A stretch of DNA of 64,000 nt from Ehretia macrophylla (GCA_037974665.1 CM075782.1:41282851-41346850); one strand, 5' to 3'. Positions 1 to 10,916 are shown, numbered from the stretch's first letter. A program made the numbers and translations. The notes: a model not told the origin generated them from the letters alone.

Positions 1-132
1 AAAGCCCAAAATCGAACATTTTCATCAGTTTCAGGCCACTTTTCTTCTTTTTTTGCTGTTTATTCATCCCTGATCGTTCCTCGGGAGCCGCAAAAAGGAC
101 CACAAATAAGGGCTTTGCGTACTCAACATGAC

Positions 133-252
133 GGGTGCAATCATACAAGCAGTAATGCACCGGATCCCATCAAATCTTTGAACTTGAGCATGCTTGGGAT
201 AGAGTAGTACTAGGATGGGTGACCCTTAGGGAAGTCCTCGTGTTGCACCCCC
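133..252 (+). rRNA. 5S rRNA copy 1, variant type, decayed
   Basis: Full-length 5S-like gene. Known plant 5S genes are read by RNA polymerase III from internal boxes A (nt 50-64), IE (67-72) and C (80-97). Here nt 20 is G, 43 is T and 67 is A (variant family). Box A has three changes (G51C, A54G, G58A); box C matches. Probably not functional. Confidence 0.88.
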
Positions 253-665
253 CTTTTCATTTTGAATTTTTTGCCCCGTTCAGGCTTGCCAAGATGCTTT
301 ATCCATCACATTCCTATTATCGAGTCCCAAGGCATCTTGGGCAAGACAACTTCGCTTCACGTAAAGGCTGGGCCTGCAAACAGAGGGCGTGGGGACTTTG
401 ACCAGGTTTTCGTTGCTCCGGTGCCAATAACTTTTGATCCGTCAGGAGTTACGCAGTGCACATCATACAGTCGGAAAGTTCTCCGAGAGCTCTACGACGG
501 GGGTAGCAAGCATGCACAGTTGCATTTGTGTTTAGAATACAAAATCGAACATTTTAATCAGTTTTGGGCCACTTTTCTTCTTTTTGCACTGTTTCTTCGA
601 CCTTGATTGTTCGTCGGGAGCCGCAAAAAAGATGACAAGTAGGGGCTTTGCGCACTCAACATGAC

Positions 666-785
666 GGGTTCGATCATGCCAACACTAATGCATCGGATCC
701 CATCAGAACTCCGAAGTTAAGCGTGTTTGGACGAGAGTAGTACTAGGATGGGTGAGCCCCTGGGAATTCCTCGTGTTGCACCCCT
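666..785 (+). rRNA. 5S rRNA copy 2, ancestral type
   Basis: One of the few copies keeping C20, A43, C67 and the CCCCTGGG segment of ordinary plant 5S. Box A has one change (C61T), IE has G66A next to it, and there are scattered changes at 5, 13, 17, 29, 91 and 102. Closer to a working gene than its neighbours, but not intact. Confidence 0.92.
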
Positions 786-1192
786 TTTTCGTTTTGTTTT
801 TTTGCCCCGTTCAGGCTTGCCAAGATTCTTTATCCCTCACATTTCTATTATAGAGTCCCACGGCATCTTCGGCAAGACAAATGTACTTCGCATAGAGGCT
901 GGGCCCGCAAATTGAGGGTGTGGGGTCTGTGACCAGGACTCCTTTGCTCTGGTGCCCATAACTTTTGATCCGTAAGGAGTTATGCACACAGCATATCGTT
1001 CGTAAGCTCTCCTAGAGCTCTACGACAAAGGTAGCAAGCCTGGTCGGTTGCGCTAGTTTTTGGAGCCCAAAATTGAATGTTTTCATCAATTTTGGGCCAC
1101 TTTCTTCTTTTTTCGTTGTTTCTTCGTCCCGGATAGTTCGTCGGGAGCTGCGAAACGGACGACCAATAAGGGATTTGCGCACTCAACATGAC

Positions 1193-1312
1193 GGGTACGG
1201 TCATACCAGCAGTAATGCACCCGATCCAATCAGATCTCCGAAGTTAAGCGTGCTTGGGATAGAGTAGTACTAATTTGGGTGACCCCCAGGGAAGTCCTAG
1301 TGTTGCACCCCC
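1193..1312 (+). rRNA. 5S rRNA copy 3, variant type (CCAATCAG subfamily)
   Basis: Variant bases at 20, 43 and 67. Box A is intact. Box C is damaged, with GGAT replaced by ATTT. Shares GATCCAATCAG and GGGATAGAG with copies 4, 10, 11 and 22, which marks a subfamily. Confidence 0.88.
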
Positions 1313-1726
1313 TCTTTTCATTTCGCATTTTTTGCCCCGTTCAGGCTTGCCAAGATGCTTTATTCATCACATTTCTATTATTGAGTCCCACAGCATCTTG
1401 TGCTAGACAACTTCGCTTCGTGTAAAGGCCCGACCCGCAAACTGAGGGCGTGGGGCCTGTGACCAGGTCTCCGTCGTTCCGGTGCCCATAACTTTTGATC
1501 TGTAAGGAGTTATGCAGCACAAAGCATACCGTTGGAAAGCTCTTCAAGAGTTGTACAACGAGGGCAGCAATCCTGCTCGACTACGCCTATTTTTAGAGCC
1601 CAAAATCAAACATTTTCATCAGTTTAGTTCTACTTTTCTTCTTTTTGAGCTGTTTCTTCGTCCCTGATCGATCGTCAGGAGTCGCGAAAAGCACGACAAA
1701 TAAGGGCTTTGCGCACTCAACATGAC

Positions 1727-1846
1727 GGGTGCGATCATACCAGTAGTAATGCACTGGATCCAATCAGATCTCCGAAGTTAAGCGTGCTTGGTATAAAGTA
1801 GTACTAGGTTGGGTGACCCCCCAGGGAAGTCCTCGTGTTACACCCC
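1727..1846 (+). rRNA. 5S rRNA copy 4, variant type (CCAATCAG subfamily)
   Basis: Box A intact; the IE region reads GGTATAAAG; box C has AGGTTGGG in place of AGGATGGG. C18T and G20 both weaken helix II. The 3' end reads GTTACACC. Confidence 0.88.
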
Positions 1847-2260
1847 CCATTTTGTTTCGTATTTTTTGCCCCGTTCAAGCTTGCCAAGTTGCTTTATCCA
1901 TCACATTTTTATTACCGAGTCCTACGACATCTTGGGCAAGACAATGTCGCTTTGCGTAGAAGCTGGGACCGCAAACTGAGGGCGTGGGGCCTGTAACCAA
2001 GTCTCCGTCGCTGCGGTACCCATATCTTTTGATCCGTAAAGAGTTATGCAGCGCACAGCATACTATTGGAAAGCTTTCTGAGAGCTCTACGATGAAGGCA
2101 ACAAACGTGCTCAGCTGTACCTATTTCCAGGGCCCAAAATCAAACATTTTCATCAATTTTTGGCATATTCTTTTCTTTTTGCGTTGTTTCTTCATCACTG
2201 ATCGTTCGTCAAGAGTCACAAAAAGGACGACAAATAAGGGCTTTGTGCACTCAACATGAC

Positions 2261-2378
2261 GGGTGCAATCATACCAGCAGTATTGCACTGGATCCCACCA
2301 AATCTCCAAGTTAAGCGTGCTTGGGAAACAGTAGTACTAGGATAGGTGACCCTCAGGGAAGTCCTCGTGTTGCACCCC
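2261..2378 (+). rRNA. 5S rRNA copy 5, variant type with 1-nt deletion
   Basis: One base is missing just before box A (CTCCAAGTT), and CpG-type changes are present at nt 6-7 and 29-30. Box C carries AGGATAGG. Pairs with copy 12 in the older seven-unit higher-order repeat. Confidence 0.87.
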
Positions 2379-2791
2379 ATTTTCGTTTTGAATTTTTTGC
2401 CCCGTTCTGGCTTACCAAGATGCTTTATCCGTCACACTTCTATTACTAAGTCCCACGGTATCTTGGCCAAGACAACTTCGCTTCGCGTAATGGCTGGGCC
2501 CGCAAACTGAGGTCGTGGGGCCTGTGACCAGGTCTCCGTCACTCCGGTGCCCATAACTTTTGTTCCGTAAGGAGTTATGTAGCGCACAGTGTACCGTTGG
2601 AAGGCTCTCCGAGAGCTGTATGATGGGGGAAGCAAGCCTGCTCGGCTGCGCTTATTTTTTGAGCCCAAAATTGAACATTTTCATTACTTTCAGGCCACTT
2701 TTCTTCTTTTTGTGCTATTTCTTCATCTCTGATCGTTTGTCGAGAGCCGCAAAAAGGATGACAAATAAGGGCTTTGCATACTCAACATAAT

Positions 2792-2911
2792 GGGTGCGAT
2801 CATACCAGTTGTAGTGCACCAGATCCCATCAGATCTCCAAATTTAAGCGTGCTTGAAAGAGAGTAATACTAGGATAGGTGACCCTCAGGGAAGTCCTCGT
2901 GTTGCACCCCC
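2792..2911 (+). rRNA. 5S rRNA copy 6, variant type
   Basis: Reads CAAATTTAAG at the box A border and AGTAATACTAGGATAGG across box C. Both are shared with copy 13 seven units downstream. Positions 18-23 are also altered (AGTTGTAGTG). Confidence 0.87.
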
Positions 2912-3316
2912 TTTTCGTTTTGCATTTTTTGCCGCGTTCAGGCTTGCCAAGATGCTTTATCCATAACATTTTTATTACCGAGTCCCACAGCATCCTAGGC
3001 AAAACAACTTTGCTTCGCGTAGAGGCTGGGCCTGCAAACTGAGGGCGTGCGGCCTGTGACCAGGTATCCGTCGCTCCGGTGGCCATAACTTTTTATCCGT
3101 AAGGAGTTATACAGCGTACATCATACCATTGGAAAGCTTTTCGGGAGCTCTACGACGAGAGTAGCAAGCCTACTTAGCTGCGCCTGTTTTCAGAGCCCAA
3201 AATTTTCATCAGTTTTGGGCCACTTTTCTTCTTTTTGCGTTGTTTCTTCGTCCCTGATCGTTTGTCAGGAACCGCAAAAAGGACGACAAATAAGGGCTTT
3301 GCTCGCTCAACATGAC

Positions 3317-3436
3317 GGGTACGATCATACTAGCAGTAATGCACCGGATCCCATAAGATCTCTGAAGTCAAGCATGCTTGGGAGAGTGTATTACCAGGAT
3401 GGGTGGCCCTCATGGAAGTCCTCCTGTTGTACCCCC
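3317..3436 (+). rRNA. 5S rRNA copy 7, variant type
   Basis: Carries CCCATAAGATC, AGTCAAGCATGC in box A and GAGTGTATTAC before box C. The same rare combination recurs in copy 14. The 3' end is CCTGTTGTACC, so the terminal helix is also changed. Confidence 0.87.
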
Positions 3437-3848
3437 TTTTCGTTTTGAAGTTTTCGCCCTGTTCAGACTTGCCAAGATGCTTTATCCATCACATTTCTAT
3501 AACTGAGTCCCACGGCATCTTGGGCAAGACAACTTCGCTTAGCATAGAGTCTAGGCCCACAAACTGAGGGCGTGGGGCCTGTGACCAGGTTTCTGTCACT
3601 TTGGTGCCCATAACTTTTGATCCGTAAGGAGTTATGCTGCACACAGCATACCGTTAGAAAGCACTCTGAGAGGTCTACGACGAGGGTAGCAAGCCTGCTC
3701 GGCTGTGTCTAATTTTGGAGCCCAAAATCTAACATTTTCATCAGTTTCAGGCCACTTTTCTTCTTTTTGCGCTTTTTCTTCGTCCGTGCAAATTCGTCGG
3801 GAGCAGCGAAAAGGATGGCAAATAAGGGCTTTCCGCACTCAACATGAG

Positions 3849-3968
3849 GGGTACGATCATACCAGTAGTAATGCACCGAATCCCATCAGATGTCCAAAGT
3901 TAAGCGTGCACGGGAGAGAGTAGTACTAGGATGGGTGACCCTCAAGGAAGTCCTCATGTTGCACCCCC
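3849..3968 (+). rRNA. 5S rRNA copy 8, variant type
   Basis: Box C intact, box A changed at its end (GTGCACGGG). The upstream spacer has the rare GCGCTTTTTCTTCGTCCGTG and GGATGGCAAATAAGG motifs, shared with copy 15. Confidence 0.88.
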
Positions 3969-4380
3969 ATTTTTGTTTTTCATTTTTTGCCCTGTTCAGG
4001 CTTTCCAAGATGCTTTATCCATCACATTTCTATTACCAAGTCCCACAACATCTTGGACAAAATAACTTCGCTTCGTGTAGAGGCTGGGCCCGCAAACTGA
4101 GGGCGTGGGGACTATGACCAGGTCTCCGTCGCTACGGTGCCAATAACTTTTGATCCGCAAGTAGTTATACTGCGCATAGCGTAGCGTTGGAAAGCTCTCT
4201 GAGAGCTCTACGACGGGGGCAGCAAGTTTGCTTAGTTGTGCCTATTTTCAAAGCCCAAAATTGACATTTTTATCAGTTTCACGCCACTTTTCTTCTTTTT
4301 GCGCTGTTCCTTCGTCCTTGATTGTTCGTCGGGAGTCGCAAAAAGCACGACAAATAAGGGCTTTGTGCACTCAACATGAT

Positions 4381-4500
4381 GGGTGCGATCATACCAGCAG
4401 TAATGCACTAGATCCCATCAGATCTCTGAAGTTAAGCGTGCTTGGGAGAGAATTGTACTAGGATGGGTGACCCACAAGGAAGTCCTTGTGTTGCACCCTC
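4381..4500 (+). rRNA. 5S rRNA copy 9, variant type, both promoter boxes kept
   Basis: Box A and the core of box C match the usual plant sequence. Variant bases remain at 20, 43 and 67, and the segment before box C reads GAATTGTAC. The upstream spacer (TTCCTTCGTC, AAAAGCACGAC) resembles that of copy 53. Confidence 0.9.
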
Positions 4501-4912
4501 TGTTTGTTTTATATTTTTTGCCACGTTCAGGCTTGCCAACATGCTTTATCTGACACATTTCTATTATCGAGTCCCACGGCATCTTGGGCAAGACAACTTC
4601 GCTTTGCATAGAGGCTGGGCCCATAAACTGAGGGTGTGGGGCCTATGACTAGGTCTCAGTTGATCCGATGCCCATAACTTTTTATCCGTAAGGAGTCATA
4701 CTGCGTACAACATACCGTTAGAAAGCTCTCCGAGAGCTCTACGACAAGGGCAGCAAGCCTGCTCGGCTGCGCCAGGTTTTGGAGCCCAAAATTTAATGTT
4801 TTCATTAGTTTCGGGCTACTTTTCTTCTTTTTACGCTGTTTCTTGGTCCCTAATCAATCGTCGGGAGCCACAAAACGAACGATAAATAAGGGCTTTGCGC
4901 ACTCAACATGAC

Positions 4913-5032
4913 GGGTGGGATCATACCAGCAGTAATACACCAGATCCAATCAGATCTCCAAAGTTAAGCGTGCCTGGGATAGAGTAATACTAGGTTGAGT
5001 GACCCCTAGGGAAGTCCTCGTGTTGCACCCCC
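4913..5032 (+). rRNA. 5S rRNA copy 10, variant type (CCAATCAG subfamily)
   Basis: Carries GATCCAATCAG, GGGATAGAG and AGGTTGAGTG; box A ends GTGCCTG. CpG sites at 29-30 and 47-48 are converted to CA. Counterpart of copy 3, 3720 bp upstream. Confidence 0.88.
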
Positions 5033-5444
5033 CTTTTCGTTTGGCATTTTTTGCCCCGTTCAGACTTGCCAAGATGCTTTACTCATCACATTTCTATTAC
5101 CGAGTCCAACAGCATTTTGGGAAAAACAACTTCGCTTCGGGTAGAGGCTAGGCCCTCAAACTGAGGGCGTGGGGATTGTGCCTTGGTCTCCGTCGCTCCG
5201 GTGCCCATAACTTTTGATCCGTAAGGAGTTATGCAGCGCACAGCATACCGTTGGAAAGCTCTTCAAGAGCTCTATGACGGGGGTAGCAAGCCTGCTCGAC
5301 TGCATCTATTTTTAGACCCTAAAATTGAACATTTTCATCAGTTTCAGGCCACTTTTCTTCTTTTTGAGCTATTTCTTCGTCCCTGATCGTTCGTTGGGAG
5401 CCATGAAATGGACGACAAATAAGGGCTTTGCACACTCAACATGA

Positions 5445-5564
5445 CGGGTGTGATCATACCAGCAGTAATGCACCGGATCCAATCAGATCTCTGAAGTTAA
5501 GCGTGCCTGGGATAGAGTAGTACTAGGTTGGGTGAACCCCAAGGAAGTCCTTGTGTTGTAACTC
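5445..5564 (+). rRNA. 5S rRNA copy 11, variant type (CCAATCAG subfamily)
   Basis: Counterpart of copy 4. Box C AGGTTGGGTGAAC, box A GTGCCTG, and a decayed 3' end (TTGTAACTCCC) that would break the terminal helix I. Confidence 0.87.
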
Positions 5565-5977
5565 CCTTTTTGTTTCGCATTTTTTGCCCCGTTCAAGCTT
5601 GCCAAGATGCTTTATCCATCACATTTCTATTACCGAGTCCCACGGCATCTTGGCCAACACAACGTTGCTTCACATAGAGGCTGGGCCTGCAAACTGAGGG
5701 CGTGGGGCCTGTGACCATGTTTCCATCGCTACGGTGCCCATAACTTTTGATCCGTAAAGAGTTATGCAGCGCACAACATACTGTTGGAAAGCTCTCCGAG
5801 TGCTCTACGAGAAGGACAACAAACCTGCTCAATTGTGCCTATTTTCAGAGCCCAAAATCAAACATTTTCATCAGTTTCTGGCCTATTTTTCCTTTTTGCG
5901 TTGTTTCTTCATCCCTGATTATTCGTCGGGAGTCGCGAAAAGGACGATAAAGAAGGGCTTTCTACACTCAATATCAC

Positions 5978-6097
5978 GGGTGCGATCATACCAGCAGTAA
6001 TGCACCGGATCCCACCAGATCTCCGAAGTTAAGCGTGCTTGGGAAAGAGTAGTACAACGATAGGCGACCCTCAGGGAAGTCCTCGCGTTGGACCCCC
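5978..6097 (+). rRNA. 5S rRNA copy 12, variant type
   Basis: Box A intact; box C is badly changed (ACAACGATAGGCGACC). Counterpart of copy 5, sharing CCCACCA-ATC and the downstream spacer motif CCCGTTCTGGCTTAC. Confidence 0.87.
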
Positions 6098-6508
6098 TTT
6101 TCGTTTTGAATTTTATGCCCCGTTCTGGCTTACAAAGATGCTTTATTCGCCACATTTCTATTACTGAGTCCCACGGCATCTTTGGCAAGACAACTTCGCT
6201 TTGCGTAGAGGCTGGGCCTGCAAACTGAGGGTGTGGGCCTGTGACCAGGTCTCCGTCGCTCTGGTGCCCATAACTTTTGTTCTGCAAGAAGTTATGTAGC
6301 GCACAACGTACCATTGGAAAGCTCTCCATGAGCTCTATGATGGGCGCAGCAAACCTGCTCAGCTGCACCTATTTTTAGAGACCAAAATCGAACATTTTCA
6401 TTACTTTCGGGCCACTTTTCCTCTTTTTGCGCTGTTTCTTCGTCCTTGATCGTTAGTCGGGAGCCGCGAAAAGGACGACAAATAAGAGCTTTGCGCACTC
6501 AACATGAT

Positions 6509-6627
6509 GGGTGTGATCATACCTGCAGTAATGCACCAGATCCATCAGATCTCCGAATTTAAGCGTGCTTGGAAGAGAGTAATACTAGGATAGGTGACCC
6601 TCAGGGAAGTCCTCGTGTTGTACGCCC
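6509..6627 (+). rRNA. 5S rRNA copy 13, variant type with 1-nt deletion
   Basis: One C is lost from the CCC at nt 34-36. Box A has G51T and box C AGGATAGG, both as in copy 6. The 3' end reads TTGTACGCCC. Confidence 0.87.
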
Positions 6628-6913
6628 TTTTCGTTTTGCATTTTTTGCCCCGTTTAGCCTTGCCAAGATGCTTTATCCGTCACATTTATATTACCGAGTC
6701 CCACAGCATCTTGGGAAAAATAACTTCGCTTTGCTTAGAGGCTGGGCCCGTAAACTGACGGCGTGGGGCCTGTGACCAGGTATCCGTTGCCTTGGTGGCC
6801 ATAACTTTTTATCCCTAAGGAGTTATACAGCGCACAACATACCGTTGGAAAGCTCTTTAGGAGCTTTACGACGGGAGTAGCAATCGTGCTCGGTTGCGCC
6901 GATTTTTGGAGCT

Positions 6914-7006
6914 CAAAATTGAATGTTTTCATCAGTTTTGGTCCACTTTTCTTCATTTTACGTTGTTTCTTCGTCCCAGATCGTTAGTCGGGAGCAGCGA
7001 AAAGGA
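6914..7006 (+). repeat. 93-bp spacer segment identical to 34225-34317
   Basis: Spacer piece upstream of copy 14 that is identical base for base to the piece upstream of copy 47, including rare variants (GGTCCAC, CTTCATTTTACG, GTTAGTCGGGAGCAGCG). Flanks on both sides differ. Confidence 0.9.
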
Positions 7007-7039
7007 CAACACATAAGGGCTTTGTGCCTTCAAGATGAC

Positions 7040-7159
7040 GGGTACGATTATACCAGAAGTAATGCACCGGATCCTATAAGATCTCCAAAGTCAAGCGTGC
7101 TTGGGAGAGTGTATTACTAGGATGGGTGACCCTCAGGGAAGTCCTCGTGTTGCACCCCC
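7040..7159 (+). rRNA. 5S rRNA copy 14, variant type
   Basis: Shares CTATAAGATC, AGTCAAGCG and GAGTGTATTAC with copy 7. Box C is intact. The 93 bp at 6914-7006 just upstream is identical to spacer sequence 27 kb away. Confidence 0.88.
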
Positions 7160-7557
7160 CCCTTTTTGTTTTGAAGTTTTCCAAGATGCTTTATCCATCA
7201 CATTTCTATTACTGAGTCCCAAGGCATCTTGTGCAAGACAACTTCGCTTCGCATAGAGCCTAGGCCCGCAAACTGAGGGCGTGGAGCCTATGACCAGGTT
7301 TCCGTCACTCCGGTGCCCATAACTTTTGATCCGTAACGAGTAATGCAGCACACAACATACCGTTGAAAAGCACTCCGAGAGCTCTACGATGAGGGCAACA
7401 AGCCTGCTCGGCTGCTTCTAATTTTGGAACCCAAAATCGAAGGTTGTCATCAGTTTCTGGCCACTTTTCTTCTTTTTGCGCTTTTTCTTCGTCCGTGATC
7501 GTTGGTCAGGAGCCGCGAAAAGGATGGCAAATAAGGGGTTTACGCAGTCAACATGAT

Positions 7558-7677
7558 GGGTACGATCATAGCAGCAGTAATGCACCAGATCCCATCAGAT
7601 CTCCAAAGTTAAGCGTGCTTGGGAGAGAGTAGTACTATGATGGGTGACCCCTAAGGAAGTCCTCGTGTTACACCCCC
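7558..7677 (+). rRNA. 5S rRNA copy 15, variant type
   Basis: Box A intact apart from the preceding CpG; box C has one change (CTATGATGG). The upstream spacer shares the GGATGGCAAATAAGG variant with copy 8. Confidence 0.88.
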
Positions 7678-8090
7678 GTTTTCATTTTGAATTTTTTGAC
7701 GCGTTCAGGCTTGCCATGATACTTTATCAATCACATTTCTATTACCAAGTACCACGGCAACTAGGGAAAGACAACTTCGCTTCGTGTAGAGGCTAGGCCC
7801 GCAAATTGAGGGCGTGGGGCTTGTGACCAGGTCTCTGTCGCTTCGGTACCCATAACTTTTGATCCATAAGAAATTATTCAGCGCACAGCATACCATTCGA
7901 AAGCTCTCCGAGAGCTCTACCATGGGGGTAGCAAGCCTAGTCGGCTGTGCCTGTTTTTAGAGCCCAAAATCAAATGTTTTCATCAATTTTGGGCCACTTT
8001 TCTTCTTTTTGTGCTGTTTCTTCGTCCCGGATTGTTCATCGGGAGCTGCGAAAATGATGATAAATAAGGGCTTTGCGCACTCAACATGAC

Positions 8091-8210
8091 GGGTGCGATC
8101 ATACCCGCAGTAATTCACCGGATCCCATCAGATCTCCAAAGTTAAGCGTGCTTAGAAGAGCGTAGTACTAGGATGGGTGACCGCAAGGGAAGTGCTCGTG
8201 TTGCACCCCT
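8091..8210 (+). rRNA. 5S rRNA copy 16, variant type
   Basis: Box A nearly intact; the IE region is lost (GCTTAGAAGAGCG). Box C is intact up to GGTGACC and then reads GCAAGGG. AATTCACC replaces AATGCACC. Confidence 0.88.
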
Positions 8211-8622
8211 TTTTGTTTTGAATTTTTTGCCTCGTTCAGGCATGCCAAGATGCTTTATCCTTCACATATCTATTACCAAGTCCCACGGCATCTTGGGCAA
8301 GACAATTACGCTTCGCGTAGAGGCTGGTCTGGCAAACTGAGGGCGCGGGGCCTGTGACCCGGTCTCATTCGCTCCGGTGCCCGTAACGTTTGATCTGTCA
8401 AGAGTTATGCAACGCACAACATATCGTTAGAAAGCTCTCTGAGAGCTCTATGATGTGGGAAGCAAGCCTGCTTAGCTGCGCCAATTTTTAGAGCCCAAAA
8501 TTGAACATTTTCCTCAATTTTGGGCCACTTTCCTTTTTTTTTTGCGTTGTTTCTTCTACCTGATCGTTCGTCTGGAGCCACGAAAAGGATGACAAAGAGG
8601 GGCTTTGCACATTCAACAAGAT

Positions 8623-8741
8623 GGGTACGATCATACCAGCAGTAATGCACCAGATCCCATCAGATCTCTGAAGTTAAGCTGCTTGGGATATAGTAGTACT
8701 AGGATGGGTGACCGTCATGGAAGTCCTCGTGTTGCACCCCC
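8623..8741 (+). rRNA. 5S rRNA copy 17, variant type with box A deletion
   Basis: One base is missing inside box A (AAGCTGCT for AAGCGTGCT), which also breaks the 3' strand of helix II. The IE region reads GATATAG. Box C intact. Confidence 0.87.
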
Positions 8742-9124
8742 TTTTCATTTTGCATTTTTTGCCCCGTTCAGGCTTGCCTACATGCTATATCCGACACATT
8801 TCTATTACTGAGTCCCATGGCATCTTGGGCAGGACAACTTCGCTTCGTGTAGAGGCTAGGCCAGCAAACTGAGGACGTGGGGCCTGTGACCAGGTCTCCG
8901 TCACTCCGTTGCCCATAACTTTTGATCCGTAAGGAGTTTTCGTACACACAGCATATCATTGGAAAGCTCTCCGAAAGCTTTACAACGAGGGCCACAAGCC
9001 TACTCTGCTGCGCCTATTTTTGGAGCCCAAAATCGAACATTTTCATTAGTTTTGGGCCACTTTTTTTCTTTTTGCGCTGTTTCTTCATCCCGAATCATTC
9101 GTCGTGAGTCGCGAAAAGGATGAC

Positions 9125-9153
9125 AAATAAGGGCTTTGTGCACTCAACATGAC
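9125..9153 (+). promoter_or_regulatory. Pol III upstream element of 5S copy 18
   Basis: AAATAA lies at -29 to -24 and C at -1. Plant 5S genes are known to use a TATA-like motif near -28, a GC dinucleotide near -12 and C at -1. The same AAATAAGGGCTTTG block precedes almost every copy here, so it is a unit-wide feature. Confidence 0.65.
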
Positions 9154-9272
9154 GGGTGCGATCATACCAGCAGTAACGCACAGGATCCCATCAGATATTC
9201 GAAGTTAAGCGTGCTTGGGAGAGAGTAGTACTAGGATGGGTGACCCCAGGTAAGTCCTCGTGTTGCACCCCC
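9154..9272 (+). rRNA. 5S rRNA copy 18, variant type, both promoter boxes kept
   Basis: Box A and box C core match; a C is lost at about nt 93 and AGATATTCG replaces AGAACTCCG. The upstream AAATAA element and C at -1 are present, making this one of the better candidates for residual transcription. Confidence 0.9.
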
Positions 9273-9291
9273 TTTTTGTTTTACATTTTTT
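9273..9291 (+). terminator. Pol III T-run terminators after 5S copy 18
   Basis: Three T-runs (TTTTT, TTTT, TTTTTT) follow the gene directly within 19 bp. T-runs of four or more end Pol III transcripts; equivalent runs follow nearly all copies. Confidence 0.7.
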
Positions 9292-9683
9292 GCCCCGTTC
9301 AGGCTTGCCAAGATGTTTTATCTGTCACATTTATATTACCGAGTCCCACGGCATCATGGGCAAAACAAATTTGCTTCACGTAGAGGCTGGGCCCGCAAAC
9401 TGAGGGAGTAGGGCCTGTGACCAGGTCTCCGTCGCTCCGGTGGCCACAACTTTTGATCCGTAAGGAGTTATGTAGCGTACAACATGCCGTTGGAAAGCTC
9501 TCCGAGAGTTCAACAACGGAGGTAGCAAGCCTGCTTAGCTGAGCCTATTTTCGGAGCCCAAAATCGAATGTTTTCCTCAGTTTCGGGCTACTTTTCTTCT
9601 TTTTGCGCCATTTCTTCATCCATGATTGTTCGTCGGGAGCCGCGAAAGGACGACAAATAAGGGCTTTGCACACTCAACAAGAC

Positions 9684-9803
9684 GGGTGGGATCATACCAG
9701 CAATAATGCCCCTGATCCCATCAAATCTTCGATGTTAAGCGTGCTTGAGAGAGAATAGTACTTGGATGGGTGACCCCCAAGGAAGTCCTCGTGTTGCACC
9801 CCC
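9684..9803 (+). rRNA. 5S rRNA copy 19, variant type
   Basis: Box A has A50T (CGATGTTAAG) and box C one change (CTTGGATGG). AATGCCCCTGATCC alters the helix III side. Confidence 0.87.
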
Positions 9804-10216
9804 CCTTTTTGTTTTGAATTTTTTGCCTCGTTCAGGCTTGCCAAGAAGCTTTATCCGTCACATTTCTATTACCGAGTCCCACAACATCTTGGGCATGACA
9901 AATTTGCTTCGCGTAGAGGCTGGGCCAGTAAATCGAGGGCGTAGGGCCTGTGACCAGGTCTCCGACGCTCCGGTGACCAAAACTTTTGATTCGTAAGGAG
10001 TTATGCGGCGCACAGCATACCGTTGCAAAGCTCTCTGAGAGCTCTACGATTGGGGTAGCAAGCCTGCTCAGATGCACATGTTTTCATATCCCAAAATTGA
10101 ACGTTTCATCAGTTTCTAGATAATTTTCTTCTTTTTGCGCTGTTTCTTCATCCCTGATCGTTCGTCGGGAGCCGCAAAAAGGACGACAAATAAAGGATTT
10201 ATACCTTCAACATGAC

Positions 10217-10336
10217 GGGTGCGATCATATCAACAGTGATGCACCAGATCCAATCTGAACCCTAAAGTTAAGCGTGCTTGGGAGAGAGTTGTACTATGAT
10301 GGGTGACCCCTAGGAAAGTCCTCGTGTTGCACCCCC
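10217..10336 (+). rRNA. 5S rRNA copy 20, intermediate type
   Basis: Has G20 and A67 like the variant family but keeps A43 (TGAACCC). It shares GTGATGCACCAGATCC and GAACCC with copy 54, which suggests a third subfamily. Box C carries CTATGATGG. Confidence 0.87.
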
Positions 10337-10748
10337 TTTTCGTTTTGAATTTTTTGCCCCGTTTAGGCTTGTCAAGATGCTTTATCCGTCACATTTCTAT
10401 TACCAAGTCCCACGTCATCTCGGGCAAGAGAACTTCGCTTCGCGTAGAGGCTAGGCCCGCAAACTGAGGGTGTGGGTCCTGTGACTAGATCTCTGCCACT
10501 ACGGTGCCCATAACTTTGGATCCGTAAAGAGTTAAGCAGCGCACAACATACTGTTGAAAAGCTCTCCGAGAGCTCTACGATTGGGGCAACAAGCTTGCTT
10601 AGCTGCGCCTGTTTTCAGTACCCAAAATTGAACATTTTCCTCAGTTTAGGACCACTTTTCTTCTTTTTACGCTATTTCTTCATCCCTGATTGTTCGTCGG
10701 GAGCTACAAAAAGGACGACAAATAAGGGCTTTGCGCAATCAACATGAC

Positions 10749-10868
10749 GGGTGCGATCATACCAGCAGTAAAGCACCGAATCCCGTCTGATCTTTGAAGT
10801 TAAGCCTGCTTTGGAGAGAGTAGTACTAGGATGGGTGACCATCAGGGAAGTCGTCGTGTTGCACCCCC
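10749..10868 (+). rRNA. 5S rRNA copy 21, variant type
   Basis: Last copy before the copia insertion. Box A reads AAGCCTGCTTT (two changes); box C is intact up to GGTGACC and is followed by ATCAGGG. AAGTCGTCG near the 3' end is altered. Confidence 0.88.
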
Positions 10869-10911
10869 TTTTTGTTTTGAATTTTTTTCCCCATTCAGGC
10901 TTGCCAACATA

Positions 10912-10916
10912 CTTTA
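10912..10916. repeat. Target site duplication CTTTA, left
   Basis: The five bases before the copia LTR equal the five after it (20706-20710). The empty site would read ACATACTTTATCCGTC, matching the spacer block GATGCTTTATCC. Confidence 0.95.

Larger units (their letters stand above)
1070..3970 (+). repeat. Higher-order repeat A, first block (copies 3-8)
   Basis: Copies 3-8 pair in order with copies 10-15 by shared rare changes in gene and spacer, offset 3709-3723 bp (seven units). Block edges are approximate. Divergence between partners is clear, so this is an old duplication. Confidence 0.75.
4790..7680 (+). repeat. Higher-order repeat A, second block (copies 10-15)
   Basis: Partner of 1070-3970. 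Diagnostic shared changes: CCAATCAG in 3/10 and 4/11, CCCACCA in 5/12, AATTTAAG with GGATAGG in 6/13, CATAAG or TATAAG with GTGTATTAC in 7/14, GGATGGCAAATAAGG in 8/15. Confidence 0.75.
1..10916 (+). repeat. 5S rDNA tandem array, left segment (copies 1-21)
   Basis: Twenty-one direct head-to-tail units of about 525-534 bp. Each has a 120-bp 5S gene on the plus strand and a spacer of about 411 bp. The window opens inside a spacer. Spacers share an ordered set of blocks: a T-rich tract after the gene, a block around GATGCTTTATCC, a block around CATAACTTTTGATCC, the AGCTCTC-rich palindrome, a TTTTCATCAG-TTTTGGGCCAC block, and the AAATAAGGGC upstream element. The segment ends at the target duplication of the copia element. 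Confidence 0.95.

Noticed and set aside
219-10077. Dozens of 60-120-codon open frames in the array on both strands
   Set aside because: They recur in register with the 531-bp unit, cross 5S genes and spacers, and differ in length between units according to random stops. No family is recognisable.
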